Assembly: GCA_900754445.1 (NCBI GenBank)
Contig: CAAECW010000117.1
Span: 1 to 64,000, forward strand
DNA: 64,000 nucleotides
From: an uncultured Collinsella sp.
GTDB lineage: Bacteria; Actinomycetota; Coriobacteriia; Coriobacteriales; Coriobacteriaceae
Direction: 5' to 3'
Below, piece by piece: positions 7,856 to 17,181 of the stretch; within the stretch, counting starts at the first letter, position 1; each line of letters opens with the position of its first letter. Under the pieces are notes generated by a model that saw only the letters and a list, made by a program, of their open reading frames with translations, made no database searches and was not told the DNA's origin. The position numbers were made by a program, and so were the translations under genes.

Positions 7856-8401
7856 ATGATGTGGTTTACCGCCGACCTGCACCTGGGCGATACGAATATC
7901 TTGCACGACATGGACCGGCCGTTTGGCTCGGTCGAGGAGATGAACCGCAAGGTCATCGATGCCATCAATGAGTGCGTGGCGGCGGACGACCGTCTCTATA
8001 TCCTGGGAGACTTTACGTATCGCTTGCCCATGGCGGAGGCGGTGCGCCAGCGCGAGCGCATCGAATGCCAGAATGTGACGCTCATCCGTGGCAACCATGA
8101 CGGCGACTGGGGAGATCCCGGCGCACCGCAGATTTGGGAAGACGTGCGCGATTACCTGGAGATTGCTCCCGGCTATGCCAAGGGTCACCGTCTGGTTATG
8201 AGCCACTACCCCATGCTCAGCTGGAACGGCAAGGCACGTGGCGCCATTATGCTGCATGGGCATATCCACAGCAGGGGTGACCGCACCAACGCACGCAACC
8301 GCGATCGCGAGCGTCCCATTTATCGCTACGATGTGGGCCTCGACGCCAACGACTACAAGCCCGTAAGCCGAGACCAGATCCTGAATTTCTTTGGACTGTA
8401 G
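7856..8401 (+). CDS. Metallophosphoesterase family protein
   Basis: A 181-residue calcineurin-like phosphoesterase. The dimetal motifs are in order: FTADLHLGD (DxH), LGDFTYR (GD), IRGNHDGDW (GNHD), MSHYPM and HGHIHSR (GHxH). The ATG at 7856 is preferred because AGGAC lies upstream; an ATG at 7841 is also possible. This short family includes phosphodiesterases and 5'-nucleotidase-like enzymes with varied substrates, so the true substrate is unknown. Confidence 0.85.
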   Translation: MMWFTADLHLGDTNILHDMDRPFGSVEEMNRKVIDAINECVAADDRLYILGDFTYRLPMAEAVRQRERIECQNVTLIRGNHDGDWGDPGAPQIWEDVRDYLEIAPGYAKGHRLVMSHYPMLSWNGKARGAIMLHGHIHSRGDRTNARNRDRERPIYRYDVGLDANDYKPVSRDQILNFFGL

Positions 8402-8407
8402 CTCGCA

Positions 8408-8444
8408 AACCGCCATGAAGGGGACAGGCACCTTTGTGGCGGTT
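8408..8444. repeat. Hairpin with gggacagg core
   Basis: AACCGCCA (8408-8415) pairs with TGGCGGTT (8437-8444), enclosing ggggacaggcaccttt. It begins 7 bases past the phosphoesterase stop. The core resembles that of the 53-bp repeats at 222 and 22505, so it may be a distant relative. Confidence 0.4.
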
Positions 8445-8446
8445 CT

Positions 8447-8475
8447 GGCGCCGTTGCCATTCTGGCAGCGGCGCC
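8447..8475 (+). terminator. Rho-independent terminator
   Basis: A 12-bp stem, GGCGCCGTTGCC / GGCAGCGGCGCC, with loop ATTCT is followed by TATTTTGT. It ends the phosphoesterase transcript. Confidence 0.85.
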
Positions 8476-8539
8476 TATTTTGTCCGCGCGGCGCGGTAGA
8501 GTGTAGGCGGTTGAAATTTGCGTCCATTGAGGAGCTGCT

Positions 8540-10297
8540 ATGAACGAGATCAAGTGCCCGCATTGCGGCGAAGTTTTTAAGGTCGATGCGTCCGGCTATG
8601 CGGATATCGTCAAGCAAGTGCGCGATGCTGAGTTCTCGCGTGACCTGGATGAGCGCGTAGCGGCGGCTCGACGCGAGGGCGAGCAGGCGCTGGAGCTTGA
8701 GCGCTCGCGTTCGTCAGCCGCTTTGCAGGAGGCAGAGTCTCAGCGCAACGCTCAGCTTGTCGAGCAGAAGAATGCTGCAGCTCAGCAGCTGGCACAAGAG
8801 GTTGCCAAGCGCGATGCTGAGCTTGCCGAGCTGCGCGCCAAGCTCGAGGGCGCTGCCACAGAGCGCGAGAGTGCAAGCCAGCGTGCGGCGGTTGAGGCCC
8901 GCGCCGATGCTCAAAAGGAGAATGCCGAGCTGCAGCGCGAGATCGACAACCTGCGTGCGCAGTTGGGGCGCAAAGATGATGAAGCCAGGCTTGCCGAGGC
9001 GGCGGCACGTAATGCTGCTCAAAACGATTTAGCTGCACGTGATGCTCAGATTGCCGAGCTGCAGGCCAGGCTTGCCGCGGCGGACAAGGCCCAGGAGATG
9101 GCGCTTGCTGCTGCTGCGGCCGAGTCGCAGCGTGAGCTCGAGGCCGCTCGCAGCGAGGCCGAGCGCACGCTTGCTGACTATCGCGCGCAGGTACAAGAGA
9201 AGTTTTCCGTCGCAAAGGCTCAGTCCGAGCAGGAAGCCGAGGGTCTGCGTGCTCAGCTGCGCGAACAGGAACTGACGGCCAAAATGAACCTATCGGAGGC
9301 GGTTGCCGCAGCAGAGCGTGAGCGTGACGAAGCGCGTGCCAAGCTGACGAGCGAGCTGGCGGTGCGCGATTCTCGCGAGGAGCAAGCCAAGGCGGCACAC
9401 GAGCTCGAGCTTGCGCAGGCCAAGCGCGCGAGCGATGACCTGATTCGCTACAAGGATGAAGAGATTGAGCGCCTTAAGGACATGAAGGTCCGCCTGTCCA
9501 CCAAGATGGTGGGCGAGTCGCTCGAGCAGCACTGCGAGACCGAGTTCAACCGTCTGCGCATGACGGCGTTTCCCAACGCGTACTTCGAGAAAGATAACGA
9601 TGCGTCCGAGGGTACCAAAGGCGACTTTATCTTCCGCGAGTGCGACGCAAGCGGTAACGAGGTCATTTCGATTATGTTCGAGATGAAAAACGAGAACGAC
9701 GAGACCACGACCAAGCATAAAAACGAGGACTTCTTTAAGAAACTCGATCACGATCGCCGCCAAAAAGGCTGTGAGTACGCGGTGCTCTGCACGCTGCTCG
9801 AGCCCGAGAGCGAGCTCTATAACGCAGGGATAGTCGACGTGAGCTATCGCTACGAGAAGATGTACGTGATCCGCCCGCAGTTTTTCATTCCCATGATTAC
9901 GCTTCTTCGCAACGCCGCCATGGGTTCGCTGCGCTATAAGCAGGAGCTAGCGGAGTACAAACAGCAGAATATCGACGTTACGAACTTCGAAGCCAAGATG
10001 GAAAAGTTCAAGAATGATTTCGGTCGCAACTACGAGATCGCGAGCCGCAAGTTCCAAACGGCGATTGATGAGATCGACAAGACGATTAGCCATCTGCAGA
10101 AAACCAAGGAGGCGTTGCTGTCCTCCGAGAACAATCTGCGCCTAGCCAACAAGAAGGCCGACGATCTTACCATTCGCAAGCTCACGTGGGGCAACAAGAC
10201 CATGAAGGCGGCGTTTGACGAGGCGCGCGGGGCTGCGTCAGAGACAAACGATGAGCCAGCCGAGGCGGATTCGTATGAGATCGAGGATGCCGAGTAA
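8540..10297 (+). CDS. DUF2130 coiled-coil protein with putative nuclease core
   Basis: A 585-residue protein. An N-terminal CPHCGEVF pair of cysteines resembles half a zinc ribbon. A very long alanine/glutamate/arginine-rich coiled coil spans roughly residues 30-330. The DUF2130 domain follows from about 320 ([19 protein letters not shown]). It contains [10 protein letters not shown] and, about 18 residues later, FEMKNEND, a D...ExK arrangement like PD-(D/E)XK nucleases. GAGGAG precedes the ATG. It is monocistronic, bounded by terminators on both sides. DNA-end or chromosome-associated roles are plausible but unproven. Confidence 0.85.
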   Translation: MNEIKCPHCGEVFKVDASGYADIVKQVRDAEFSRDLDERVAAARREGEQALELERSRSSAALQEAESQRNAQLVEQKNAAAQQLAQEVAKRDAELAELRAKLEGAATERESASQRAAVEARADAQKENAELQREIDNLRAQLGRKDDEARLAEAAARNAAQNDLAARDAQIAELQARLAAADKAQEMALAAAAAESQRELEAARSEAERTLADYRAQVQEKFSVAKAQSEQEAEGLRAQLREQELTAKMNLSEAVAAAERERDEARAKLTSELAVRDSREEQAKAAHELELAQAKRASDDLIRYKDEEIERLKDMKVRLSTKMVGESLEQHCETEFNRLRMTAFPNAYFEKDNDASEGTKGDFIFRECDASGNEVISIMFEMKNENDETTTKHKNEDFFKKLDHDRRQKGCEYAVLCTLLEPESELYNAGIVDVSYRYEKMYVIRPQFFIPMITLLRNAAMGSLRYKQELAEYKQQNIDVTNFEAKMEKFKNDFGRNYEIASRKFQTAIDEIDKTISHLQKTKEALLSSENNLRLANKKADDLTIRKLTWGNKTMKAAFDEARGAASETNDEPAEADSYEIEDAE

Positions 10298-10316
10298 GGT
10301 ATAGCGGATAGTGCAA

Positions 10317-10354
10317 AAGCGGGGCCGCTGGCGAAATTGCCAACGGCCCCGCTT
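10317..10354. terminator. Bidirectional terminator
   Basis: AAGCGGGGCCG pairs with CGGCCCCGCTT, and TGGC/GCCA pairs inside. It lies between the convergent DUF2130 and helicase genes and is followed by TCGTTTCGTTT. Confidence 0.85.
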
Positions 10355-10376
10355 CGTTTCGTTTCGGTACGTTCGG

Positions 10377-13058
10377 CTAGTCCTCGAGCAGGTCCTCGAT
10401 AAAGCCGACGCGGTAGTTTTTGAAGATGACCTCGCCGCCGTCTTGCGTGGCGTCCAGATCGACATCGCCCATGATGCCAAAATCGTGGTCGCCATCCTCG
10501 TCGGCAAAGATCTGGTGCACGTGCCATACGTGCGCGGTCTTCTCGTCGGACTCGTCAATGGAAAACATCGCGGCGCTGCGGGCATCTCCGTCGGTGAGGA
10601 TTTCCTCGTGCTGCTCGTGGTAAGCGTCGAGTGCTTTTTGCCAGCGGATCTCGCTCATGCCCCAGTCGTCGTCGAGCTCGCCCAGGTCGCGAACATGCTC
10701 GCGGGCGGCAAGGGTCACGCGGCGGAAGAGCGCGTTGCGCACCAGCAGGGTGCAGCCACGGCGGTCTGCCACGACTTCGTCGATGCCCTGCGGCGGTGCG
10801 GCATCGAGGGCTGCCGGGTTGCCGGCGTTCTCCCACTCATCCACCAGGCTCGAGTCCACCGAGCGCACCACAAAGCCCAGCCACGAGATAATGTCGCGCA
10901 GGCGCTCGTCGCGCTTCTCAATGGGTACGGTGCGGTCGAGCGAACGGTAAGCCTCTGCCAGGTAGCGCAGCAAAATGCCCTCGGAGCGGGCGATGCCGAG
11001 CTTTTGAATGTAGCCCTTAAAATCGCTCGCGCTTTCCAGCATATCGCGCAGGACGCTCTTGGGAGAGAGCTGGTAGTCGTTTGCCCAGGGCACTTCCTGG
11101 CAGTACTTGTCAAAGGCGGCATCGAGCAAATCCTCGAGCGGCTTTTCGTACGTGACGTCTTGAATGCGCTCCAAGCGCTCCTCATACTCGATGCCGTCGG
11201 CCTTCATTTCGGCCATAGCGCGATCGCGTGCGGCGCGCTCCTGTGCGCGCAGCACCTGCTTGGGATCCTCGAGCGTTGCCTCGACCATTGAGATTAGATC
11301 CATGGTATAGGTCTCGCTCTCGGGATCGAGCAGCTCCAATGCGGCAAGCAAGAACGGCGAGAGCGGCTGATCGAGCGCGAAGTCCTCGGGCAGATCGACC
11401 GTCAGCGCATAGTCGATGTCTGGTGCAGCGTCAGTCGGGGCGTCGGGTGCGGGCGGCACCTCGGTGCGAACGACGACGCCGGAATCGATGAGCGTGGCGA
11501 AGATTTCGTCGGCGCGAACCTCGAGCTTGGCCTTTTCCTCGGGGGTCTGCAAGCTCGTCTCGATGAGGTCGTGTACGCGGGCTCGGGCATCGCCGCCCTG
11601 CTCGACCACGCTAATCACCATGGAGTGTGTGATGCGCAGGCGCGGCTTGAGCGTCTCGGGCTGCGTCTCGATCAGGCGCTCAAAGGTCTGCTTGTTCCAG
11701 GTGACAAAGCCCTCGGGGGCCTTTTTCTTTTTAATCTTACGGAGCTTTTTGGGGTCGTCGCCCGCTTTGGCCATAAGCTTGGCATTCTCGATCTCGTGCT
11801 CGGGTGCCTCGGCAATCACCATGCCCTCGGTATCAAAGCCCGAGCGGCCGGCGCGACCGGCAATCTGGTGGAACTCGCGGGCGCGCAGACGACGCATCTT
11901 GTAGCCATCGAACTTGGTGAGCGCGGTGAGCACCACGGTGTGGATGGGTACGTTGATGCCGACGCCGAGCGTATCGGTGCCGCAGATGACGGGCAGCAGA
12001 CCCTGCTGCGCCAAGCGCTCGACCAGCAGGCGATAGCGCGGCAACATGCCAGCATGGTGCACGCCGACGCCGCATCCAAGCAGGCGCTTGAGAATCTTGC
12101 CAAAGGCCGTCGAGAAGCTCGTTCCCTTTGCCGCTTCCTTGATGGCCTCACGCTGCTCCTTGCTGGCGATGCCAAAATTGGCGAGCGACTGCGCCGTCGC
12201 AAGGGCGGCATCCTGGCTAAAGTGCACGATATAGAGCGGGGCCTCGCCGCGGCGCATGGCGAGCTCGACCGTGCCCTCGAGGGAGGTCGTTACATAGTCG
12301 TAGCTCAGCGGAACAGGACGCGGGGCGTCGACAACCAAGTCGCAAGCAGCGCCGGTGTGCTCCTCGAGTGAGGTGGCGATGGCAGTGACATCGCCGAGCG
12401 TGGCACTCATGAGCATAAACTGCGTGTGGGGCAGGGTGAGCAGCGGTACCTGCCAGGCCCAGCCGCGGTCGGGGTCGGCAAAGTAGTGGAACTCGTCCAT
12501 GGCCACGCAGCCCACGTCGGCGCCCTCGCCCTCACGCAGTGCATCGTTGGCAAGGATTTCGGCCGTGCAGCAGATGACGGGCGCCTTGGTGTTGATATGC
12601 GTGTCGCCGGTGATCATACCGACGTTATCGCGGCCGAGTACCTGTACCAGGTCGAAGAACTTTTCGCTGACCAGGGCCTTGATAGGGGCCGTGTAATAGC
12701 AACGTTTGCCCTGCGCCATGCCCATAAAGAGCATGCCCAGCGCGACGAGCGATTTACCCGATCCGGTCGGTGTGCCCAAAATGACGTGATCGCCGGCGGC
12801 CAGGTCCATGAGGGCCTCTTCTTGGTGACCCCACAGCTCAATGCCGCGGCTGCTCGTCCATTCAAAGAAGCGTTCGAAGGCCTGATCGGGCGTGAGCCAC
12901 GGTTCGGGCTCACTGCCGTCCTCGGGCTCCCACCAGGTGGGGGAGAGCGCGCCGAGCGAGCCGAACTCTGCCTCGGTTCCCGTGCCGCCCGAAAACGAGC
13001 TGGCAGCCCCGGCGCCGGAGACGGTGCTGGCGGTGGTATCTGTCGTGGTCTGTGCCAT
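10377..13058 (-). CDS. Ski2-like DEAD/DEAH-box helicase with DUF3516 C-terminus
   Basis: An 893-residue superfamily 2 helicase. Walker A GTPTGSGKS is at about residues 95-103, the DEAH-type box reads DEFH at 188-191, MSATLGD is motif III, and HQIAGRAGRSGFD is motif VI. A lysine-rich KKLRKIKKKKAPEG segment and a long helical C-terminal region match the DUF3516 actinobacterial helicases related to Ski2/Mtr4 RNA helicases. The start at 13058 (MAQTTTDTT) has GAGAGAAAG upstream; an earlier in-frame start would run into a palindromic element. The N-terminal 45 residues are low-complexity. Role: probably RNA unwinding or turnover. Confidence 0.88.
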   Translation of the reverse strand: MAQTTTDTTASTVSGAGAASSFSGGTGTEAEFGSLGALSPTWWEPEDGSEPEPWLTPDQAFERFFEWTSSRGIELWGHQEEALMDLAAGDHVILGTPTGSGKSLVALGMLFMGMAQGKRCYYTAPIKALVSEKFFDLVQVLGRDNVGMITGDTHINTKAPVICCTAEILANDALREGEGADVGCVAMDEFHYFADPDRGWAWQVPLLTLPHTQFMLMSATLGDVTAIATSLEEHTGAACDLVVDAPRPVPLSYDYVTTSLEGTVELAMRRGEAPLYIVHFSQDAALATAQSLANFGIASKEQREAIKEAAKGTSFSTAFGKILKRLLGCGVGVHHAGMLPRYRLLVERLAQQGLLPVICGTDTLGVGINVPIHTVVLTALTKFDGYKMRRLRAREFHQIAGRAGRSGFDTEGMVIAEAPEHEIENAKLMAKAGDDPKKLRKIKKKKAPEGFVTWNKQTFERLIETQPETLKPRLRITHSMVISVVEQGGDARARVHDLIETSLQTPEEKAKLEVRADEIFATLIDSGVVVRTEVPPAPDAPTDAAPDIDYALTVDLPEDFALDQPLSPFLLAALELLDPESETYTMDLISMVEATLEDPKQVLRAQERAARDRAMAEMKADGIEYEERLERIQDVTYEKPLEDLLDAAFDKYCQEVPWANDYQLSPKSVLRDMLESASDFKGYIQKLGIARSEGILLRYLAEAYRSLDRTVPIEKRDERLRDIISWLGFVVRSVDSSLVDEWENAGNPAALDAAPPQGIDEVVADRRGCTLLVRNALFRRVTLAAREHVRDLGELDDDWGMSEIRWQKALDAYHEQHEEILTDGDARSAAMFSIDESDEKTAHVWHVHQIFADEDGDHDFGIMGDVDLDATQDGGEVIFKNYRVGFIEDLLED

Positions 13059-13180
13059 GTGTTTGCTTTCTCTCGCGTTTGTCCGCCAACTATTATGGCG
13101 TAGCGGCGGCGCGGGGTGCCAGCGCGCGAGAAAATGCAGGAAATGGGCGTTCTGCCCAGCCGTTTGGTGCAGTTGCCAGC

Positions 13181-13301
13181 TAAGTGAGTAGGCTTTTTGC
13201 AATATCGCGAGCACATGGCTTTTGTGCAAGGGCTCTACCTGCGGTTTTAGTTTTCGTTATGCGGGTTGTGCTTGGCTATTGCAAAAAAGTCTACTCACTT
13301 A
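13181..13301. repeat. MITE-like element with terminal inverted repeats
   Basis: TAAGTGAGTAGGCTTTTTGCAATA at 13181-13204 faces its near-perfect inverse at 13277-13301 (one inserted A and one mismatch), about 121 bp overall. The interior encodes nothing. It lies upstream of the helicase gene. Confidence 0.6.
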
Positions 13302-13367
13302 GGCTTGAGGGTCGTTTGTTGGCGCCTATTCGCGCTTGTTTGCCGACGCCGCGACCATAAGAAGCCC

Positions 13368-14207
13368 CTAGGACTCCTGCGGCAGGCGCTTCTTGCCTTT
13401 GCGAGCACGGTTTCTAAAGTTCTCGACGGCTTCTTCCATGCCCAGAGGTACATAGGTGAGCTCATCGAGGTTATCGGGCAGGTAGCAGGCAAGGCTTTGC
13501 TCCTGCGCGCGGCCCGCCGCGAGCTGTTCATCGCTGGGCTGCGCTCCAGGTGTGGCGCAAATGCCATAGACGGCGGCACCCATCTCGCGCGTGCGGCACT
13601 CGTACTCGGTCTCGGGATGCTCGGGATGGTCGCGGCGGACGTCGTCACTTACCCAAAGCGTGTCGTAGCCTGCCGCGGCAAACTGTCCTAGGGCGTAATC
13701 GCGCAATGGCTTGCTGTCGGTTCGCAACATGACGGTGGCACCGGCCGAAAAGAGCGGGCGGTAGAGCATCAGATGGTCGACATGGACGAGTCGTTTTTTG
13801 GCGTACTTGGCCTTGGGCTGCGGCGTGGGAAAGTTGATGGTGATGGCATCGAGCTCGCCTGAGGCAAACAGCCGCGGCAGCGATGCAGCGCCTCGGGGCA
13901 GGACGAGTGCGTTGGACAGCTCCTGCTCGCAGATTTTCTGCGCGGCATAGGCGATGCAGATGGGCTCCTGGTCCATACCGATAAAGAGGGTGTTTGGCTC
14001 GTGGGCCGCGCGCTCTACAAGGTACGTTCCCTTGCCACAGCCAAGATCCAGGTGAAGGTGATCGAAAGGCCTGCTGCCTGCGGGCGCACAGACCTTGCGC
14101 CATTCTCCGGCATAGGCCTCGGGGTTCGTCTCAATCGCATCGGCGTAGCGCTCCAGGCGCTCCTCGAGCACAAAGTTCTTAGGCGTGCGAACGTGGACGG
14201 CTCCCAT
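13368..14207 (-). CDS. trmB: tRNA (guanine-N7-)-methyltransferase TrmB
   Basis: A 279-residue class I SAM methyltransferase that forms m7G46 in tRNA variable loops. SAM-binding LDLGCGKGTYLVE is at about residues 53-65, IGMDQE is motif II, and NFPTPQPKAKYAKKRL corresponds to the family FPDPWPK..H..RR loop. The conserved TEYE.R motif is present as TEYECRTREMG. It is longer than E. coli TrmB because of about 45 C-terminal residues. AAGGAG precedes the ATG. It lies downstream of a Trm9-like methyltransferase and about 3 kb from elp3, so the area is rich in tRNA modification genes. Confidence 0.88.
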   Translation of the reverse strand: MGAVHVRTPKNFVLEERLERYADAIETNPEAYAGEWRKVCAPAGSRPFDHLHLDLGCGKGTYLVERAAHEPNTLFIGMDQEPICIAYAAQKICEQELSNALVLPRGAASLPRLFASGELDAITINFPTPQPKAKYAKKRLVHVDHLMLYRPLFSAGATVMLRTDSKPLRDYALGQFAAAGYDTLWVSDDVRRDHPEHPETEYECRTREMGAAVYGICATPGAQPSDEQLAAGRAQEQSLACYLPDNLDELTYVPLGMEEAVENFRNRARKGKKRLPQES

Positions 14208-14325
14208 GAGGCTCCTTGGTCATAAGTATGGAACGTATAGCTGCACGTTCCGTCAATGGGTTGAAAAAGGGCGGGCATAGTTTGCCCGAAAGATGCAGTG
14301 CGGCCCGGCGGCGAGTCGCCGATGC

Positions 14326-15198
14326 CTACAGGCGCTTGAGAATCACATAGCGATTGAGCTCGCCGCTGCGACCGTCGGCATGGAAGCGCTCAAGCTCGCG
14401 CACGGGGACCTCGCCGCTCTTGTAGAACGTACGGACGCCGCGCACCAGGTCGGTGATCTGCTGATCGTCAAAGTGATGGCAATAGCGGTAGGCGTGGCGG
14501 TCGTTTTGCCAGCCAATGAGGTGGTCGCCTGCTTCAAACTGCGCGGAATCGTAACCCTCAAACGGCGGGGTGAGTTCGGCGCGGGCTTCGGCTCGAACGG
14601 CCTTGCGCGCCATGCGCTCGTCGTTCATAAACTCCCAAAAGCTGATGGCGATGATGCCGCCTGGGCGCGTCTGGCGCACCAGGGCGTCGAGCACGCGTAC
14701 GCGGTACTCGCACGACGGCACGTGGTGCATAAAGCCAAAACAGACCGAGATGTCGGCGAGCGGGGCGTCGAAAAGCACGTCGGGCGTCTCGGCGGGGTTG
14801 AGCTTCATAAGGGCATCGAGCACGTCGAGTTCCTGGAAGTGCAGGTTGGGAATGCGCAGGGCGTGACCGTGCGCATCGATAGCCAAATCCTGACACGAGT
14901 CGACACCATAGAACTCAAACGGGCAGCTGGCATCTGCCGAGGGGTTTGCGCCGTTGACGCCCTTGGCGGCGAGTGCGCCGCCGGCGGCAAAGTTCTCGAA
15001 TCGCATATTGCCGCAGGCAAGATCGAAGACGCGGACGGGATGCTCAATCGTGGCGACGTCGAGCTGCTCGAGCGCGACGTCCATGGTGCGCACCCAGCCG
15101 GGCCACGGGGCCTGGCGCGTATCGGAAAAGGAGGCGGAGTGCTCGCGATAGAACGTATTGTTGAGCTGGATGAGCGATGAGGCGAAATCGCGGTTCAC
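14326..15198 (-). CDS. Trm9-like SAM-dependent methyltransferase
   Basis: A 290-residue class I methyltransferase. FYREHSASFSDTRQAPWPGW near the N-terminus resembles the FS.TR..WP signature of Trm9/ALKBH8 tRNA methyltransferases, followed by SAM motif FDLACGNMRF (about residues 58-67), YGVDSCQDL, a HHVPS post-motif and RPGGIIAISFWEF. The start is chosen at GTG 15198, with GGAGGGAG upstream; an ATG at 15246 is weaker. Trm9 methylates the cm5U34 made by Elongator/Elp3, and an Elp3 gene lies 2 kb away. The substrate is inferred only, and a generic SAM methyltransferase remains possible. Confidence 0.7.
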   Translation of the reverse strand: MNRDFASSLIQLNNTFYREHSASFSDTRQAPWPGWVRTMDVALEQLDVATIEHPVRVFDLACGNMRFENFAAGGALAAKGVNGANPSADASCPFEFYGVDSCQDLAIDAHGHALRIPNLHFQELDVLDALMKLNPAETPDVLFDAPLADISVCFGFMHHVPSCEYRVRVLDALVRQTRPGGIIAISFWEFMNDERMARKAVRAEARAELTPPFEGYDSAQFEAGDHLIGWQNDRHAYRYCHHFDDQQITDLVRGVRTFYKSGEVPVRELERFHADGRSGELNRYVILKRL

Positions 15199-15465
15199 GG
15201 CGCGGAACTCCCTCCGTTGGCGGTGCGGAATTAACAATACGACCATACTACCGTTAACGCCGCAACGGGGACAACCAAGCTACGGGTCATTGCTTTGTTT
15301 GGACACATTTCTGCAGCTCATATGCACCCGCAACCGCCGGTTGTCAAAAATCTCACTAGAATAGGTGGCATGCTTTTGGCGGTGGCGGATAGATTTTTAA
15401 CTGTGCAAGGCGCCTTAAGAACAAAAACGGTCCGGCGGCACGGCTGGCATCACATAGGAGGAACC

Positions 15466-16188
15466 ATGAATGTAGAAACTGCGCAGCGGCTCGCCGACCT
15501 TCGCCGAAGCAAAGGCTTTAGCCAAGAAGGGCTGGCACGAAAGCTGGGACTGTCGCGCCAAGCAGTCAGTAAATGGGAGCGCGCGGAGAGCTCGCCCGAT
15601 ACCGAGAACCTGATCTCGCTCGCCAAGCTCTATGGTGTGAGCTTGGACGAGCTGCTCAATCCGAGCGATGAGATTGAGGACGATATCGAGTTTGAGAACG
15701 AGGACCGTGCCCGTCAGCGCGAGGCCGAGGCGGCAGATCGCGCCCGTACCCATGAGGCGGCGGCACGTGCAACCGAGGCGGCAACACAGGCGAGTGACGC
15801 CGCCGCCAAGGCGGCGCAAGCGGCAAGCTGGAGTGCGCAGGCCGCCAATGCCGCTACGGCGCAGGCGACGAGTGGCAGCGCAGTTGGCTCGACTCCGGTG
15901 AAGGGCCCGTTCCAGTCGTTCCCGTATTGGGCCGTGTGCTGGCTGCTGTTCTTTTTGCTGATGTTCCTGTTTGGTGCCGGCCCCTTTGCCGCACTGATCT
16001 TCTTTACGATTCCCATCTATCACTGGGTGGCGCGTGCGCTCGATGGCGATTGGGCGCGCGGGGATATTCAGGTTGGTTCGGCGTCGGTGGCGGTCAAGGC
16101 CCAGGGGAAGGATACTTCTGCGGAATCTGATGCTGACGTGGCTACCGCGACTACCGCTGAGCCGATTGCCAAAGAGAGTGATGAATGA
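15466..16188 (+). CDS. XRE-family membrane-bound transcriptional regulator
   Basis: A 240-residue protein. The N-terminal helix-turn-helix runs from TAQRLADLRRSKG through SQEGLARKLGLSRQAVSKWE (residues 4-60). An alanine-rich coiled or flexible linker covers about 80-145. Two close membrane helices follow (WAVCWLLFFLLMFLFG and FAALIFFTIPIYHWVA), then a polar tail. TAGGAGG directly precedes ATG 15466, which settles the start. Its stop overlaps the next gene in ATGA, indicating translational coupling. A DNA-binding domain tied to the membrane suggests sensing of envelope state. Confidence 0.85.
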   Translation: MNVETAQRLADLRRSKGFSQEGLARKLGLSRQAVSKWERAESSPDTENLISLAKLYGVSLDELLNPSDEIEDDIEFENEDRARQREAEAADRARTHEAAARATEAATQASDAAAKAAQAASWSAQAANAATAQATSGSAVGSTPVKGPFQSFPYWAVCWLLFFLLMFLFGAGPFAALIFFTIPIYHWVARALDGDWARGDIQVGSASVAVKAQGKDTSAESDADVATATTAEPIAKESDE

Positions 16189-17084
16189 TGAAGCTTTCGC
16201 ATGAATCCAAGGTACGCTTGGGCGTTGGCATCGGAGCGTTTGTGCTCATCATCGGGCTTGTCTTTGGCATTTCGCGGACTTTGATTCATTTTGATGGCCC
16301 GTGGGATCTCGACGATGTTGTATCCGGCTTCTCTGGTATGGACGATGCGGTTGACGAGGACGATCTTTTGGATGGCGGTAACTATTCCGCTCAGCCTCAG
16401 CAGCTTTCGAGCGAAACCTTTGATGCCGACGCGTTCACATCGCTTGACTTGGACGTGACGTCGGGCACGGTCGAGGTCAAACACGTCTCCAGCGGGCCAG
16501 TGCGCGTAATTGAAAGCGGTCGCGTGGCAACGGGGACCGTTGCCTTCGATGCGGCAACCCAGAACCTGGCCGAAATCAAGGGCTCTACGCTCAAGATTCG
16601 CCAGTTCGATTGCGATGACGAGCGCGCCATTGACCGCACGGTTACCGTCGAACTGCCGCGCGAAGTTGCCGATAACATGGTGGGCATTACAGCGAATGTA
16701 GGATCGGGTGACCTGACGGTCGCGGGCATTGCGTGTCATGACCTCAACCTGACTTTGGACTCTGGAGACGTTGAGTTTACGGGCACCGTGACCGATACCC
16801 TGAATGCCGAGGTCGGTTCGGGCGATGTGACGTTCGAGCTCTACCAGGCCCCCGCGAAGTCGATGGACGTGAGTGTGGGCTCGGGCGATGTGGAGATGAC
16901 GGTTCCGAACTCGACGGGCTTTAAGGCGAGCCTCACCTTGGGCAGCGGCGACTTTGAGAGCGATTTCCTTCCGCTTGGCTACGACGGCGAGACCATTTTG
17001 AATCTTGAATTCGATAACGGCGATAAGTCTGCTACGTATCGTTTTGAGGTCGGTTCGGGCGACATGTCGTTTGATCCGGAGTGA
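16185..17084 (+). CDS. DUF4097-type beta-solenoid membrane protein
   Basis: A 299-residue protein with one N-terminal transmembrane helix (GIGAFVLIIGLVFGIS). An acidic spacer follows, then a repetitive beta-strand domain from about residue 80 with recurring GSGD/SGD turns (VGSGDLTV, DSGDVEF, VGSGDVTF, VGSGDVEM, LGSGDFES, VGSGDMSF). This is the DUF4097 putative adhesin/solenoid pattern. It overlaps the XRE gene by 4 bases. Such pairs are usually stress- or envelope-responsive, but no substrate or partner is known. Confidence 0.85.
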   Translation: MMKLSHESKVRLGVGIGAFVLIIGLVFGISRTLIHFDGPWDLDDVVSGFSGMDDAVDEDDLLDGGNYSAQPQQLSSETFDADAFTSLDLDVTSGTVEVKHVSSGPVRVIESGRVATGTVAFDAATQNLAEIKGSTLKIRQFDCDDERAIDRTVTVELPREVADNMVGITANVGSGDLTVAGIACHDLNLTLDSGDVEFTGTVTDTLNAEVGSGDVTFELYQAPAKSMDVSVGSGDVEMTVPNSTGFKASLTLGSGDFESDFLPLGYDGETILNLEFDNGDKSATYRFEVGSGDMSFDPE

Positions 17085-17131
17085 CATGCGGTTTTCGGAG
17101 ATCGGTACATATAGGCATGCTCTTTGATGGA

Positions 17132-17161
17132 GGCGCCGGAGCCGTGACGGGCTTCGGCGCC
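17132..17161 (+). terminator. Rho-independent terminator
   Basis: GGCGCCGGAGCC pairs with GGGCTTCGGCGCC and is followed by TTTGCCTTT. It ends the XRE/DUF4097 operon. Confidence 0.8.
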
Positions 17162-17181
17162 TTTGCCTTTACAATGGGGAC

